Shown here piece after piece: positions 11,717-21,203 of a DNA stretch of 43,206 nt. Origin of the DNA: an uncultured Pelagibacteraceae bacterium (GTDB taxonomy: Bacteria; Pseudomonadota; Alphaproteobacteria; Pelagibacterales; Pelagibacteraceae); contig CACABD010000002.1 of NCBI GenBank assembly GCA_902530715.1, positions 7,501 through 50,706 on the forward strand, in the 5' to 3' direction. The notes under the pieces were generated by a model that was not told where the DNA came from, did not search any database, and saw only the letters and a program-made list of their open reading frames with translations. Numbering within the stretch: position 1 is the stretch's first letter; the number at the start of each line of letters is the position of its first letter. The position numbers and the translations under genes are program-made.

Positions 11717-14266
11717 ATGCTAAATCCTATAAGTTTTATCAGCAAAATATTTAAAAGTAGCAGTCAAAATGAGATTGATAAAATCCAATATCTTTTAAAA
11801 AAGATAAATAATCTTGAGATCAAAGTTTCAAAATTAGACAACAAGGATTTTCCAATCAAAACCAAAAGTTTGAAATCTAAACTATTAAATGGAGCCCTTA
11901 GTGATGATATGCTGTGTGAGGCTTTTGCTTTAGTTAGAGAAGCATCTAAAAGACAAAGAGGGGAAAGACATTTTGATGTTCAAATATTAGGAGGTATAGT
12001 TTTACATCAAGGTAAAATTGCTGAGATGAAAACTGGTGAAGGTAAAACTATCACGATTGCTCTGGCTGCATATTTAAATTCACTGTATGGAAAAGGAGTT
12101 CATGTAGTAACTGTAAATGATTATCTCGCTAAAAGAGACTGCGAAGATATGTCAAAAATTTATAATTTTTTAGGAGTAAGTTGTGGTTTTATAAATAATT
12201 ATCAAGATGATGAAGAAAGGTTAAAAAATTACAAGTGCGATATTACATATGCTACTAATAGTGAACTAGGTTTTGACTATTTAAAAGACAACATGAAACT
12301 TTCATTAAGTCAAATTGTTCAAAAAAATAGAAAATATGCAATAGTTGATGAAATTGATTCTTGTCTTATAGACGAAGCTAGAACACCATTAGTTATTTCA
12401 GGACAATCTGAAGATACAAGTAATCAACATAGATCTATAAATAATTTTATAAAAAATTTAAAGTCATCTGATTATGAAATTGATGAGAAAGATAGAACTA
12501 TAATGCTTTCTAACAGTGGTATTGATAACATAGAAAATATTCTAAGTAATATAGGAATCTTAAAAAATAATAATTTTTACGATCCTGCAAATCTTCATAT
12601 AGTTCATCATGTAAATCAAGCTTTAAAGGCAAATTTTATTTTTAAGAAAGATAAGGATTATGTTATAGCTGACAATAAAATCAAAATCGTAGATGAATTA
12701 TCTGGAAGAATACTAGAGGGGAGAAGATATGGGGACGGACTACACCAGGCAATTGAAGCAAAAGAAAATGTTCATATTGAAATAGAAAATCAAACCCTTG
12801 CTTCAATCACCTATCAAAACTACTTCAAACTATATGAAAAACTATCAGGTTGTACTGGGACAGCTTTGACAGAAAGCCAAGAATTTTTTGAAATTTATAA
12901 TTTAAATGTTGTATCAATTCCGACAAATAAAAAGATGATAAGGAAAGATTTGAATGATAAAATATTTAGAACTGAAGTAGAAAAACAAAAAGCAATTGTT
13001 GATTTAATAATTGAATGTAACAAAAAAGGTCAACCTGCTTTAGTTTTCACATCTAGTGTCGATAAATCAGAGATATACTCTGAACTTTTGAAAAAGAAAA
13101 ATATAGAACACACTGTTTTAAATGCAAAAAATCATGAGAAAGAGGCTGATATTATTGCCAATGCTGGAAAATTACACTCTGTAATAATAACAACAAGTAT
13201 TTCTGGGAGAGGTGTAGATATTAAACTTGGTGGTAAAAAATTTAATTCAGATAATACAAACAATGTTGAACCAAATGATGAAAAAAAAAAAGTAAAGTCA
13301 CTGGGTGGTTTATATGTTATTGGCACTGAAAGAATGGAATCTAGGCGGGTCGACAACCAAGCAAGGGGAAGATCGGGCAGACAGGGAGATGAAGGAAATT
13401 CAATTTTCTTTGTAAGCCTAGAGGATGATTTAATGAGAATTTTTGGTTCAGAGTCTATCAATAATATGTTAGAAAAACTCGGACTTAAAGAGGGTGAAAG
13501 TATTGATCATCCTTGGATAAATAAAGCCCTCGAGAGAGCTCAACAAAAAGTAGAAGCAAGAAATTTTGATATAAGAAAATCTCTTTTAAAATTTGATAAT
13601 GTGCTTAATGATCAAAGACAAGTAATTTTCAATCAAAGAAAGAAAATTTTGAGTACGGAGGAAATAACCAAATTTATAGATAAGCTTCTCGAGGATGAAA
13701 CAAAACATGTTTTAATCGAAAAAAATAAATCTGTAGATGTTGAAAAAAATAAAGTTTTGAAAAGTAAATTTGAAATTTTGTTACAAAATAATGACAAAAA
13801 TTATTTAAATAAAATTTTATCCTCAAGTAATAAAGAAATTGATAATGCAATTAAAGATATATTCTTAAATAAAAGAGATTATAGAATCTCTAAAATTTCT
13901 GAGCCTGGTAACAAAGATCTTGAGAGGAAGATATTTTTGCAAATTATAGACTTAAACTGGAAGAATCATATTCAATACCTTGAACAACTTAGACAAGTAA
14001 TCGGTTTAAGGTCTTACGGTCAAAGAGACCCTTTAGTTGAATATAAAAAAGAATCTTTTGAGTTATTCAAAAATTTGATGGATAAGATTAGGCAAGATAC
14101 TTTGGTATTATTATTGAATTTAAGAATCGCTGAGGATGCCGTAAAACCTAAAACAGGTGAAAAAATAATAAATAGAAATAAAAAAAAAATTGGTAGAAAT
14201 GAGTTATGCTTCTGTGGTTCAAATAAAAAATACAAGCATTGTTGCGGTTCTCTATCTAAAGTATAA
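11717..14266 (+). CDS. secA: Preprotein translocase ATPase SecA
   Basis: An 849-residue SecA, motor of Sec-dependent export. Walker A appears in MKTGEGKTITIALAAYL, the DEAD-type motif in IVDEIDSCLIDEARTPL, and helicase motif VI in QARGRSGRQGDEG. The C-terminus ends with the zinc-binding SEC-C motif CFCGSNKKYKHCC, which binds SecB and phospholipid in other bacteria. Slightly short for the family, mostly through a reduced linker. It converges on accA and overlaps its 3' end by 15 bases. Confidence 0.98.
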   Translation: MLNPISFISKIFKSSSQNEIDKIQYLLKKINNLEIKVSKLDNKDFPIKTKSLKSKLLNGALSDDMLCEAFALVREASKRQRGERHFDVQILGGIVLHQGKIAEMKTGEGKTITIALAAYLNSLYGKGVHVVTVNDYLAKRDCEDMSKIYNFLGVSCGFINNYQDDEERLKNYKCDITYATNSELGFDYLKDNMKLSLSQIVQKNRKYAIVDEIDSCLIDEARTPLVISGQSEDTSNQHRSINNFIKNLKSSDYEIDEKDRTIMLSNSGIDNIENILSNIGILKNNNFYDPANLHIVHHVNQALKANFIFKKDKDYVIADNKIKIVDELSGRILEGRRYGDGLHQAIEAKENVHIEIENQTLASITYQNYFKLYEKLSGCTGTALTESQEFFEIYNLNVVSIPTNKKMIRKDLNDKIFRTEVEKQKAIVDLIIECNKKGQPALVFTSSVDKSEIYSELLKKKNIEHTVLNAKNHEKEADIIANAGKLHSVIITTSISGRGVDIKLGGKKFNSDNTNNVEPNDEKKKVKSLGGLYVIGTERMESRRVDNQARGRSGRQGDEGNSIFFVSLEDDLMRIFGSESINNMLEKLGLKEGESIDHPWINKALERAQQKVEARNFDIRKSLLKFDNVLNDQRQVIFNQRKKILSTEEITKFIDKLLEDETKHVLIEKNKSVDVEKNKVLKSKFEILLQNNDKNYLNKILSSSNKEIDNAIKDIFLNKRDYRISKISEPGNKDLERKIFLQIIDLNWKNHIQYLEQLRQVIGLRSYGQRDPLVEYKKESFELFKNLMDKIRQDTLVLLLNLRIAEDAVKPKTGEKIINRNKKKIGRNELCFCGSNKKYKHCCGSLSKV

Positions 14267-15370
14267 TTGAAATAGAGATATTGATAAGATACTAAACAAA
14301 ATTATTAGTGTAAAAATATAAGTCTTATTTTTTCCAAATTTTTCTTTAACATTAAAAATATTGGTAACTTTGCCAGAAAATAAATCATCAGAGGATAATA
14401 GGTTTTTTGAAAGGCCTTTATCTCTCCCAATATTTAGATACTTATCCTTCCTATGTTCAATAATTTCTTGTCTGGACATAGTTGTCAGTTCTTCTAAATT
14501 TTTACTTATTGATTTTTTTACTTTTAAGAGTGTTAACTCTCTGTCTCTGTGAGCGCCCCCGTTTGGCTCAGATATGACTTCATCAATAATTTTTAATTCT
14601 AGTAAATCTTTAGATGTGAGTTTCATTGCAGTTGCAGCTTCTAAAGTTTTTTTAGGATCTCTCCATAATATTGACGCACATCCCTCTGGTGAAATAACTG
14701 AATAAATAGCGTTTTCGAACATTAAAATTTTACTTGATGATGCTAAGGCGATTGCTCCACCAGATCCGCCTTCGCCTATAATTATTGATATAGTTGGAAC
14801 ACTTATACTTAAAGAACACTCTATCGATTTCGCTATCGCTTCTGCTTGACCTCTTTCCTCAGCACCCACACCTGGGTATGCTCCTGGTGTATCAATAAAT
14901 ATTATTACAGGTAAACCAAATTTATCTGCAATTTTCATTAATCTAATCGATTTTCTGTATCCCTCTGGTCTCATCATGCCAAAATTTCTTTCTATTCTAG
15001 TATCCAAATCATCGCCCTTTTCTTGTCCAATAATCATGACTGAGTGTCCTTCAAAATTTGCTAGACCTGCGATGGATGACTTATCTTCACCAAATAATCG
15101 GTCTCCGGATAAAGGGAAAAAGTTCTCAAAAAGATTATCAATAAAAAATTTAGATTTTGGTCTCTCCTCGTGTCTGGCAACTAAAGTTGTTTGCCAAGGA
15201 TCAAGATTAGAGTAAATATCTTTTAATTTTTTGTCTAAATCTGATTGCAATTTGTCAATTCTATCAGTATTAACAGAAGATATCCCTCCATTGTTATATG
15301 GATCTTTTAGTTTATCAATTTCTGCTTCAATATTTTTTATTTCGTTTTCAAAATTTAAATAGCTTTTCAT
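14252..15370 (-). CDS. accA: Acetyl-CoA carboxylase carboxyltransferase alpha subunit, with C-terminal membrane segment
   Basis: A 372-residue AccA. The core (about 1-318) is canonical: ARHEERPKS, the FIDTPGAYPGVGAEERGQ block, GEGGSGGAIAL, and ISPEGCASILWRD. With AccD it forms the carboxyltransferase that makes malonyl-CoA. The odd part is a tail of about 50 residues ending in a strongly hydrophobic stretch (TYIFTLIILFSILSISLFQL, about 349-368). This predicts a C-terminal membrane anchor with almost nothing beyond it. Such a tail is absent from the usual cytosolic enzyme of about 317 residues. The reading frame is intact, and the tail overlaps the secA 3' end on the opposite strand. Confidence 0.95.
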   Translation of the reverse strand: MKSYLNFENEIKNIEAEIDKLKDPYNNGGISSVNTDRIDKLQSDLDKKLKDIYSNLDPWQTTLVARHEERPKSKFFIDNLFENFFPLSGDRLFGEDKSSIAGLANFEGHSVMIIGQEKGDDLDTRIERNFGMMRPEGYRKSIRLMKIADKFGLPVIIFIDTPGAYPGVGAEERGQAEAIAKSIECSLSISVPTISIIIGEGGSGGAIALASSSKILMFENAIYSVISPEGCASILWRDPKKTLEAATAMKLTSKDLLELKIIDEVISEPNGGAHRDRELTLLKVKKSISKNLEELTTMSRQEIIEHRKDKYLNIGRDKGLSKNLLSSDDLFSGKVTNIFNVKEKFGKNKTYIFTLIILFSILSISLFQLYFR

Positions 15371-15476
15371 GTATAGTAATATTCATTATTTTTAAAAAAA
15401 GGCAATATAATGATTGTTATAATATTAACATAAATAATCCTTGTAAATATAGATTTAAATAAAATACTATAGAAGC

Positions 15477-17633
15477 ATGAATAAAAATCTAAATCAATAT
15501 AAGCCTGTTAGAAAATTGTTTGTGAGCAAAATTTTGTATAATTTTGTTAATAAGGAGCTATTGAGGAAAACAAAAATTAAACCTAAGCAGTTTTGGCATG
15601 GTTTAGACAGATCGCTATATCAATTAAGACTTAAAAATGAAAAATTATTACAAACAAGATCAAATATACAAAATTTAATAAATTACTGGCACATAAATAA
15701 TAAAGGCAAAAAATTTAATTTTAATAAGTATAAAAAATTTCTTTTAGAAATTGGTTACTTAAAAAAAAAAAGTAACAACTTTAAGATACAAACTAAAAAT
15801 GTTGATGACGAAATCGCAAAAATACCTGGGCCTCAGTTAGTGGTTCCTATATCTAATGCTAGATATGCTTTAAATGCAGCTAACGCTAGATGGGGTAGTT
15901 TATATGATGCTCTTTATGGGACTGATGCTATAGGTTCGGTAAAATTAGAGAATAGATATAATCCTGTACGGGGAGGAAAAGTAATTAGATATTGTAGAGA
16001 TTTTTTAGATGAAATTTTTCCGCTTAAAAATGGCTCATGGAAAAAAATTAATGATTTAAAAATAGTTAGGCATAAGCTTATATTAAAAATTAATAATAAA
16101 ATTGTAAGTCTTAAAAATATAAAACAATATAAGGGATATAGATCTAGTAATAGAAAATTGAAAGGTGTCCTTTTAGTAAATAATAATCTACATGTTGAAT
16201 TAATAATAAACCCTTACGCTTTTAGTGCTAACAATGATCCTATAGGTCTTAGTGATTTAGTTATAGAGTCAGCTGTATCCACAATTATTGATCATGAAGA
16301 TAGTGTGGCGGCAGTTGATGCTGAAGATAAAGTTTTAGGATACAGAAATTGGTTAGGGTTAATGAAAGGAGATTTAAAAGTAAAATTTGAAAAATTAGGA
16401 AAAAAATACGTAAGAATTTTAAATTCAGATAGAAATTATATTTCTTCTAGTGGAAAAGATATTAAGTTACATGGTAGAGCTTTGCTTCTAAATAGAAATG
16501 TTGGTCATCTAATGAAAACTCCTGCAATTCTTTTTTCAGACAAAACGCAAGTTCCAGAAGGTATTTTAGACGCATTTATTACTTCAGCTGCTTGTCTTCA
16601 TGACTTAAGTGCCAAAAAAAATTCGAAGACAGGCTCTATTTATATAGTTAAACCAAAAATGCACGGTCCAGACGAGGTTTCTTTTGCAGATGAAATATTT
16701 TCAAAAGTTGAGGATGTTTTAAAACTTAAACAAAATACTATAAAAATTGGAATAATGGACGAGGAAAGAAGAACCAGTTCAAATTTAAAACAATGCATAG
16801 AAAAAGTTAAAAAAAGAGTAGTTTTTATTAATACCGGTTTTTTGGATAGAACCGGAGATGAAATGCATACCTCAATGGAGGCGGGTCCAATGATGAGAAA
16901 AGGTGATATGAAGAATTCTAATTGGATAAAGGCATATGAAAATAATAATGTAAAAATTGGATTAGAATGTGGATTTTCAGGAAAAGCCCAAATTGGAAAA
17001 GGGATGTGGGCTGCGCCGGACAAAATGCAAGATATGTTAAATCAAAAAATTGGACATCCAAAATCTGGAGCAAATTGTGCTTGGACACCTTCACCAACAG
17101 CAGCAACTCTTCACGCTATGCATTATCACAAAGTAAATGTCTTTGGTGTACAAAAAAAAATAAGAAAAAAAATTAAATTTGATTTAGAAAAATTATTGAC
17201 CATACCTATTATATCTAAACCAATTTGGAATTTGGATGACATAAGGAATGAATTAGAAAATAATTGTCAAGGAATTTTAGGTTATGTTGTTAGATGGATA
17301 AACAGTGGTGTAGGTTGCTCAAAAGTTCCAGATATAAATAATATTGGTTTAATGGAGGATAGAGCAACTTTAAGAATCTCCTCGCAACATATTGCGAATT
17401 GGCTTCACCACAAAATATGTACTAATGTTCAAGTTTTAGAAACTATGAAAAAAATGGCAAAAATAGTTGATGATCAAAATAAAAGTGATCAAAGATATGA
17501 AAAAATGTCACCAAATTTTGAAAAATCAATAGCTTTTAAGACAGCATGTGATTTAGTTTTTAAAGGAAAAGATCAACCCTCTGGTTATACCGAGCCACTA
17601 TTGCACGCTAACAGATATTTGAAAAAAAATTAA
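15477..17633 (+). CDS. glcB: Malate synthase G
   Basis: A 718-residue G-type malate synthase, condensing glyoxylate and acetyl-CoA to malate. Signature blocks: GIMDEERRTS, TGFLDRTGDEMHTSMEAGP, MWAAPDKMQDML and LMEDRATLRISSQHIANWL, the last carrying the catalytic Asp region. Length matches the family. In Pelagibacter the malate synthase gene is known to be preceded by a glycine riboswitch. The 106-base spacer upstream here (15371-15476) is AT-rich with TATAAT-like boxes and shows no recognisable riboswitch. It converges on recR with a 4-base overlap. Confidence 0.97.
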   Translation: MNKNLNQYKPVRKLFVSKILYNFVNKELLRKTKIKPKQFWHGLDRSLYQLRLKNEKLLQTRSNIQNLINYWHINNKGKKFNFNKYKKFLLEIGYLKKKSNNFKIQTKNVDDEIAKIPGPQLVVPISNARYALNAANARWGSLYDALYGTDAIGSVKLENRYNPVRGGKVIRYCRDFLDEIFPLKNGSWKKINDLKIVRHKLILKINNKIVSLKNIKQYKGYRSSNRKLKGVLLVNNNLHVELIINPYAFSANNDPIGLSDLVIESAVSTIIDHEDSVAAVDAEDKVLGYRNWLGLMKGDLKVKFEKLGKKYVRILNSDRNYISSSGKDIKLHGRALLLNRNVGHLMKTPAILFSDKTQVPEGILDAFITSAACLHDLSAKKNSKTGSIYIVKPKMHGPDEVSFADEIFSKVEDVLKLKQNTIKIGIMDEERRTSSNLKQCIEKVKKRVVFINTGFLDRTGDEMHTSMEAGPMMRKGDMKNSNWIKAYENNNVKIGLECGFSGKAQIGKGMWAAPDKMQDMLNQKIGHPKSGANCAWTPSPTAATLHAMHYHKVNVFGVQKKIRKKIKFDLEKLLTIPIISKPIWNLDDIRNELENNCQGILGYVVRWINSGVGCSKVPDINNIGLMEDRATLRISSQHIANWLHHKICTNVQVLETMKKMAKIVDDQNKSDQRYEKMSPNFEKSIAFKTACDLVFKGKDQPSGYTEPLLHANRYLKKN

Positions 17634-18235
17634 ATTTGGGTTCGATTTTTAAAAGCTGAAAATAGAGTTCCGTCATCTAAACTTTCGATCTCTCCTCCTA
17701 CCGGGAGTCCTTGAGCTAATTTAGAAATTTTTACATTTGTATTTTTAAGAGTTTCCTCAATAAAAAAAGCTGTAGTTTGTCCCTCGACTGTTGCACTTGT
17801 CGCAACAATAACTTCCTCTATTTTTTGTTTTTTTACTCTTTCCTTAAGTGAATCGATAAGCACCCTTTGACTTTTATCGATTGTTCCAGAAATTGTCCCC
17901 CCTAAAATATGGAAATAACCGCTAAAAATATTTGTGCTTTCTATGCTCCATTGATCTGCAATATTTTCGACTACACATATTTTAGAAAATTTTTTTTGTA
18001 AATTACAACAATTTTCACATCCTCTACGTTCTTCTTTTAGCGATTTTAGCGTGCCACAATAATTACACCTTGAAATATTTTTATATACATTTGCTAAAGC
18101 ATTTATTGTAGGTTTCATAATTTCATCTTTGTTGTTTATAAGTTTTAGAATTATCCTTTTTGCAGACTTCGGTCCCAATCCTGGAAATTTTGATACTGCC
18201 TTTATTAGTTCATCAATTTCTTTTAATTCCATCAT
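17630..18235 (-). CDS. recR: Recombination mediator protein RecR
   Basis: A 201-residue RecR. N-terminal helix-hairpin-helix FPGLGPKSAKRIIL, a four-Cys zinc finger (CNYC and CENC), then a Toprim domain starting ICVVE and containing the GYFHILGG block, ending LPVGGEIESLDDGTL. RecR with RecF/RecO loads RecA at gaps. It is the last gene of ffs-dnaX-ebfC-recR, three bases after ebfC. Either of two adjacent ATGs could start it. Confidence 0.96.
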   Translation of the reverse strand: MMELKEIDELIKAVSKFPGLGPKSAKRIILKLINNKDEIMKPTINALANVYKNISRCNYCGTLKSLKEERRGCENCCNLQKKFSKICVVENIADQWSIESTNIFSGYFHILGGTISGTIDKSQRVLIDSLKERVKKQKIEEVIVATSATVEGQTTAFFIEETLKNTNVKISKLAQGLPVGGEIESLDDGTLFSAFKNRTQI

Positions 18236-18238
18236 AAT

Positions 18239-18556
18239 TTATAAAGGCCATTTAAAACCCGGTATTCCAAAACCACCGGTGACTTTAGAAAGTTCATCTG
18301 AGGTTTTCGTTTTTAAATTATTTTTTGCATTATTATGAGCCGCAATAATTAAATCTTCTAACAGAGACTTGTCTTCTTTAAAAATGTTATCTGAGATATA
18401 TAAACTTTCAATTTCACCATCTCCATTTAAAACTATTTTAACATCTCCTCCGCCAGATGAGCCCTCTGCTTTAATATTTTTTATTTTTTCTTGGCTTTCT
18501 TTAACCTTTGACTCTATTTCTTTTGCTTTTTCTAATATTTTATTGAAATCATTCAT
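18239..18556 (-). CDS. ebfC: YbaB/EbfC family nucleoid-associated protein
   Basis: About 105 residues (from the internal ATG giving MNDFNKILEKAKEIE). The family pattern is clear: N-terminal coiled helix, GSSGGGDVKIVLNGDGEIESLYI, and a C-terminal G-rich end (KVTGGFGIPG). YbaB proteins are small dimeric DNA-binding proteins conserved between dnaX and recR. The track starts it 9 bases earlier; the inner ATG gives an 8-base overlap with the dnaX stop (ATGAATGA) and fits the family start better. Confidence 0.92.
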   Translation of the reverse strand: MNDFNKILEKAKEIESKVKESQEKIKNIKAEGSSGGGDVKIVLNGDGEIESLYISDNIFKEDKSLLEDLIIAAHNNAKNNLKTKTSDELSKVTGGFGIPGFKWPL

Positions 18557-20228
18557 TATTTTCATCCTTCAAATTTTCTACATTAATAACTTCAAGATCC
18601 GGAAATAGAGTAATTGCTTTTTTGTATTCATTAGAATTTTTTAGAACCTTTAAATCATTTTTTTTATTATTTATTTCTAATTCTTTCTTTGTTATTGATC
18701 CAATTTTTTTAGATAAGGTAATAATCCATCTCTCACCAGTCCAATCTAACAATTTAGATGTTAAATTCTTAATAAAGTTTTTATCCAAGTTTTCATTAAA
18801 AGAGATCTCAATATTTTTATTCTTAAAACTAATTAGGTTGACATTATTTTCTAATTCAAATTTTAATTTAATTTCTTTTTTTGATGTACAAATTAATATT
18901 AAGTCTGAAAACGAGTTTATATTTGTTTTATCTAATAATTTTTGATCATCTATTTCAATCTTTTCTTGCTCTTGTGAAGAAAACTTAATTTGATTAACTG
19001 TTTTATTATCATTGTTATCTTTGTCTAATTTATCTTTATAAGCTTTATCTATTAATTGACTTTTTTGGATGTTATTTTCATCATTTAAATTCTTATTAGG
19101 TGTAATTTCTTCCAGATTTTCTTTGTTTAAGTACATTAATCTAATCAAAAACATTTCTACTGCCAGGTGTTGGTTTGAAACTAAGTTGATTTCACCTATT
19201 ATGTTTACAGAAAATTCCCAGAATAACAATAATGTCTTATTATCAACTTTATTCGCCAAGTTCTCAATTCTTTTTTTATCAGTATCTGAAAAATCTAAAG
19301 ACGAATTAAGATCATTTATATTTTTGTAATTTTTTATACAGTAGAGTATTTCAAGAAAATTATTTATAAATAGTTTTGGTTCTATTCCTTGATTGTAAAT
19401 ATTTTTATATAATTCTAAAACTTTTTCCTCATTGCCGTTTAATATCTCATAAATAATATCTAAAACATAACTTTTATCAAAATAGCCAAATATTTCTTGA
19501 GCAGATTTTAAATCCAATTTACCTCCATCTTCTTCGATGCTTAGTAATATTCTATCAAGTAAAGATAAAGAATCTCTCACTGATCCTTCAGATATTCTAA
19601 CAATAAGTTTCAATATCTCCTCATTCAAATTTTTTTTTTCTGCTGAGACCACTTTTTTTAAAAAGTTTAGTAATTCATCAAAGTTTATTCTTATTAAATC
19701 AAACCTTTGACATCTAGAAAGTACTGTAATCGGTATTTTATTAACTTCAGTAGTTGCAAATATAAATTTTAAATATTCAGGCGGCTCTTCTAAGGTTTTA
19801 AGCAAGGCATTAAATGCTTGCTTACTCAACATATGCACCTCATCAATTATAAATATCTTATATTTTGATGATGTTGGTCCATATCTTGAAAACTCAATAA
19901 GATCTCTAACATCATCTACTCCTGTTTTACTAGCAGCATCCATCTCAAGAACGTCTATATGTCTAGACTCTGAAATTTGATTACAATTATCGCACGTATT
20001 ATTTAAACAATTATTTTTTTTTTTATCTAAACAATTAAGAGATTTAGCTAAAATTCTTGCAATTGTAGTTTTTCCAACACCTCTTATACCTGTAAATAAA
20101 AATGCGTTTGGAATTTTGTTTAATGAAATTGATTTTTTTATTGCCTCCACAATGATATTTTGCCCGACTAGTTCATCAAAAACTTGGGGTCTATATTTTA
20201 AGGCTAATACTTTTTTATTTGTTTTCAT
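18549..20228 (-). CDS. dnaX: DNA polymerase III subunits gamma and tau
   Basis: About 559 residues from the start MKTNKKVLALKYRPQVFDELVG. The clamp-loader AAA+ core has Walker A GIRGVGKT, a zinc module (CLNNTCDNC preceded by C), Walker B IDEVHMLS and the SRC-type sensor LSRCQRF. The C-terminal third is Lys/Asn-rich and divergent, standing where the tau polymerase-binding region would be. I reject the track's upstream start (MAGPFK) because those codons lie inside the SRP RNA. Whether a shorter gamma form is made by frameshifting cannot be told from sequence. Confidence 0.96.
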   Translation of the reverse strand: MKTNKKVLALKYRPQVFDELVGQNIIVEAIKKSISLNKIPNAFLFTGIRGVGKTTIARILAKSLNCLDKKKNNCLNNTCDNCNQISESRHIDVLEMDAASKTGVDDVRDLIEFSRYGPTSSKYKIFIIDEVHMLSKQAFNALLKTLEEPPEYLKFIFATTEVNKIPITVLSRCQRFDLIRINFDELLNFLKKVVSAEKKNLNEEILKLIVRISEGSVRDSLSLLDRILLSIEEDGGKLDLKSAQEIFGYFDKSYVLDIIYEILNGNEEKVLELYKNIYNQGIEPKLFINNFLEILYCIKNYKNINDLNSSLDFSDTDKKRIENLANKVDNKTLLLFWEFSVNIIGEINLVSNQHLAVEMFLIRLMYLNKENLEEITPNKNLNDENNIQKSQLIDKAYKDKLDKDNNDNKTVNQIKFSSQEQEKIEIDDQKLLDKTNINSFSDLILICTSKKEIKLKFELENNVNLISFKNKNIEISFNENLDKNFIKNLTSKLLDWTGERWIITLSKKIGSITKKELEINNKKNDLKVLKNSNEYKKAITLFPDLEVINVENLKDENNE

Positions 20229-20233
20229 TTTAA

Positions 20234-20320
20234 AGGGACCAGCCAACCTGGAAAATACTCATTACCCTTGCTCTTTTTCAAGCCTGGGGGAGTTCATGGT
20301 AATACCACCTGGATGGCCCC
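20234..20320 (-). ncRNA. ffs: Signal recognition particle RNA (4.5S, small bacterial type)
   Basis: The minus strand reads GGGGCCATCC at the 5' end and GGCTGGTCCC at the 3' end, which pair to close a long hairpin (GGGGCCA with TGGTCCC). The apical region matches the SRP helix-8 core, CCAGGCTTGAAAAAGAGCA, the equivalent of CCAGGCCCGGAAGGGAGCA, bracketed by GAACTCCC and GGGTAATG. It would bind Ffh for co-translational targeting. The location directly upstream of dnaX is the usual alphaproteobacterial place. No terminator separates it from dnaX, so read-through is likely. Ends are estimated to a few bases. Confidence 0.93.
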
Positions 20321-20326
20321 AAATTT

Positions 20327-20356
20327 ATTATAACAGTTCTATTTTCTAGTCTACAA
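20327..20356 (-). promoter_or_regulatory. Promoter for ffs (and probably dnaX-ebfC-recR)
   Basis: On the minus strand, TTGTAG (20351-20356) and a perfect TATAAT (20327-20332) are 18 bases apart. Six bases after the -10 box comes the first G of the SRP RNA at 20320, an ideal initiation distance. It lies in the short gap between the pheA stop and ffs. This is one of the best promoter matches in the window. Confidence 0.75.
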
Positions 20357-20369
20357 CAAAAGTTTTTAA

Positions 20370-21203
20370 TTATTTTATATTTCTATACTCACTTGCTTCA
20401 TAAACTCCGAGTATATCTAAATTAACAGTATGAAAACCTAGTTCTTCCAAAGACTTTTGGATTTTTGGATCTTCTATATGGCCGTACATATCACAAATAA
20501 ATAGATACTGCTCAAAACTATTTTGGTCTGAAAAACTCTCCAACTTACTTAAATTGACATTGTTTGTGGCAAAACCTCCAAGACATTTGTAAAGAGCTGC
20601 AGGTTTATTCTTAACTTTGAATATACAACTTGTAATATAATTCTTATTTTCAAGCTCTGGGTGCAATTTTTTTTTACCCATGATTAAAAATCTTGTTACA
20701 TTGCTTTTATTATCCTCAATATTTTTTTTTACAATTTTCAAATTATAAATTTTTGCAGCAAGTTCAGATGCGATAGCTGCTTCATTTTTTAATTTTTTTT
20801 CACTTATATACTTTGCGCTACCAGCAGTATCTGCTGCAATTATTGGTTCAAATTTATTTAAATTAATTAATTTTTGGCATTGCGATATAGCTTGAGAATG
20901 TGATCTAACCGATTTAACGTTTTTCATTTCATTATCATTTAATATCATTAAGTTATGCTTTATCTCTTGAAAATGTTCTGCATAAATTTGTAGTTTATAT
21001 TTATTTATCAAATATTGAATATCAGCTACTCTTCCTGCGATAGAATTTTCTACTGGTATTATTGTTTTATATTTCTCATCTTCGTAACATTTTTTAAAAC
21101 AGTCCTCAAAAGTATTGCAAGGTATAAATTCACTTTTTGGATATATTCTTTCTGCTGCTAAATGAGAATAAGCGCCTGGAGATCCTTGATAAACAATTTT
21201 CAT
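20370..21203 (-). CDS. pheA: Prephenate dehydratase
   Basis: A 277-residue monofunctional prephenate dehydratase, giving phenylpyruvate for Phe synthesis. It starts with YQGSPGAYSHLAAERI, shows the PVENSIAGRV block and the catalytic TRF (SNVTRFLIMG). The C-terminal ACT domain has LYKCLGGFATNNVNLSKLES, with the GALV/ESR-type Phe regulatory elements. There is no chorismate mutase domain, as usual outside enterobacteria. Start and kdsB stop overlap by 4 bases. Confidence 0.96.
   Translation of the reverse strand: MKIVYQGSPGAYSHLAAERIYPKSEFIPCNTFEDCFKKCYEDEKYKTIIPVENSIAGRVADIQYLINKYKLQIYAEHFQEIKHNLMILNDNEMKNVKSVRSHSQAISQCQKLINLNKFEPIIAADTAGSAKYISEKKLKNEAAIASELAAKIYNLKIVKKNIEDNKSNVTRFLIMGKKKLHPELENKNYITSCIFKVKNKPAALYKCLGGFATNNVNLSKLESFSDQNSFEQYLFICDMYGHIEDPKIQKSLEELGFHTVNLDILGVYEASEYRNIK

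Noticed and set aside
15371-15476. Glycine riboswitch upstream of malate synthase
   Set aside because: Expected from Pelagibacter, but no conserved GG-rich paired core is present in the spacer.
20229-20246. Upstream dnaX start (MAGPFK)
   Set aside because: These codons are the 3' end of the SRP RNA; the ATG at 20228 starts the conserved N-terminus.
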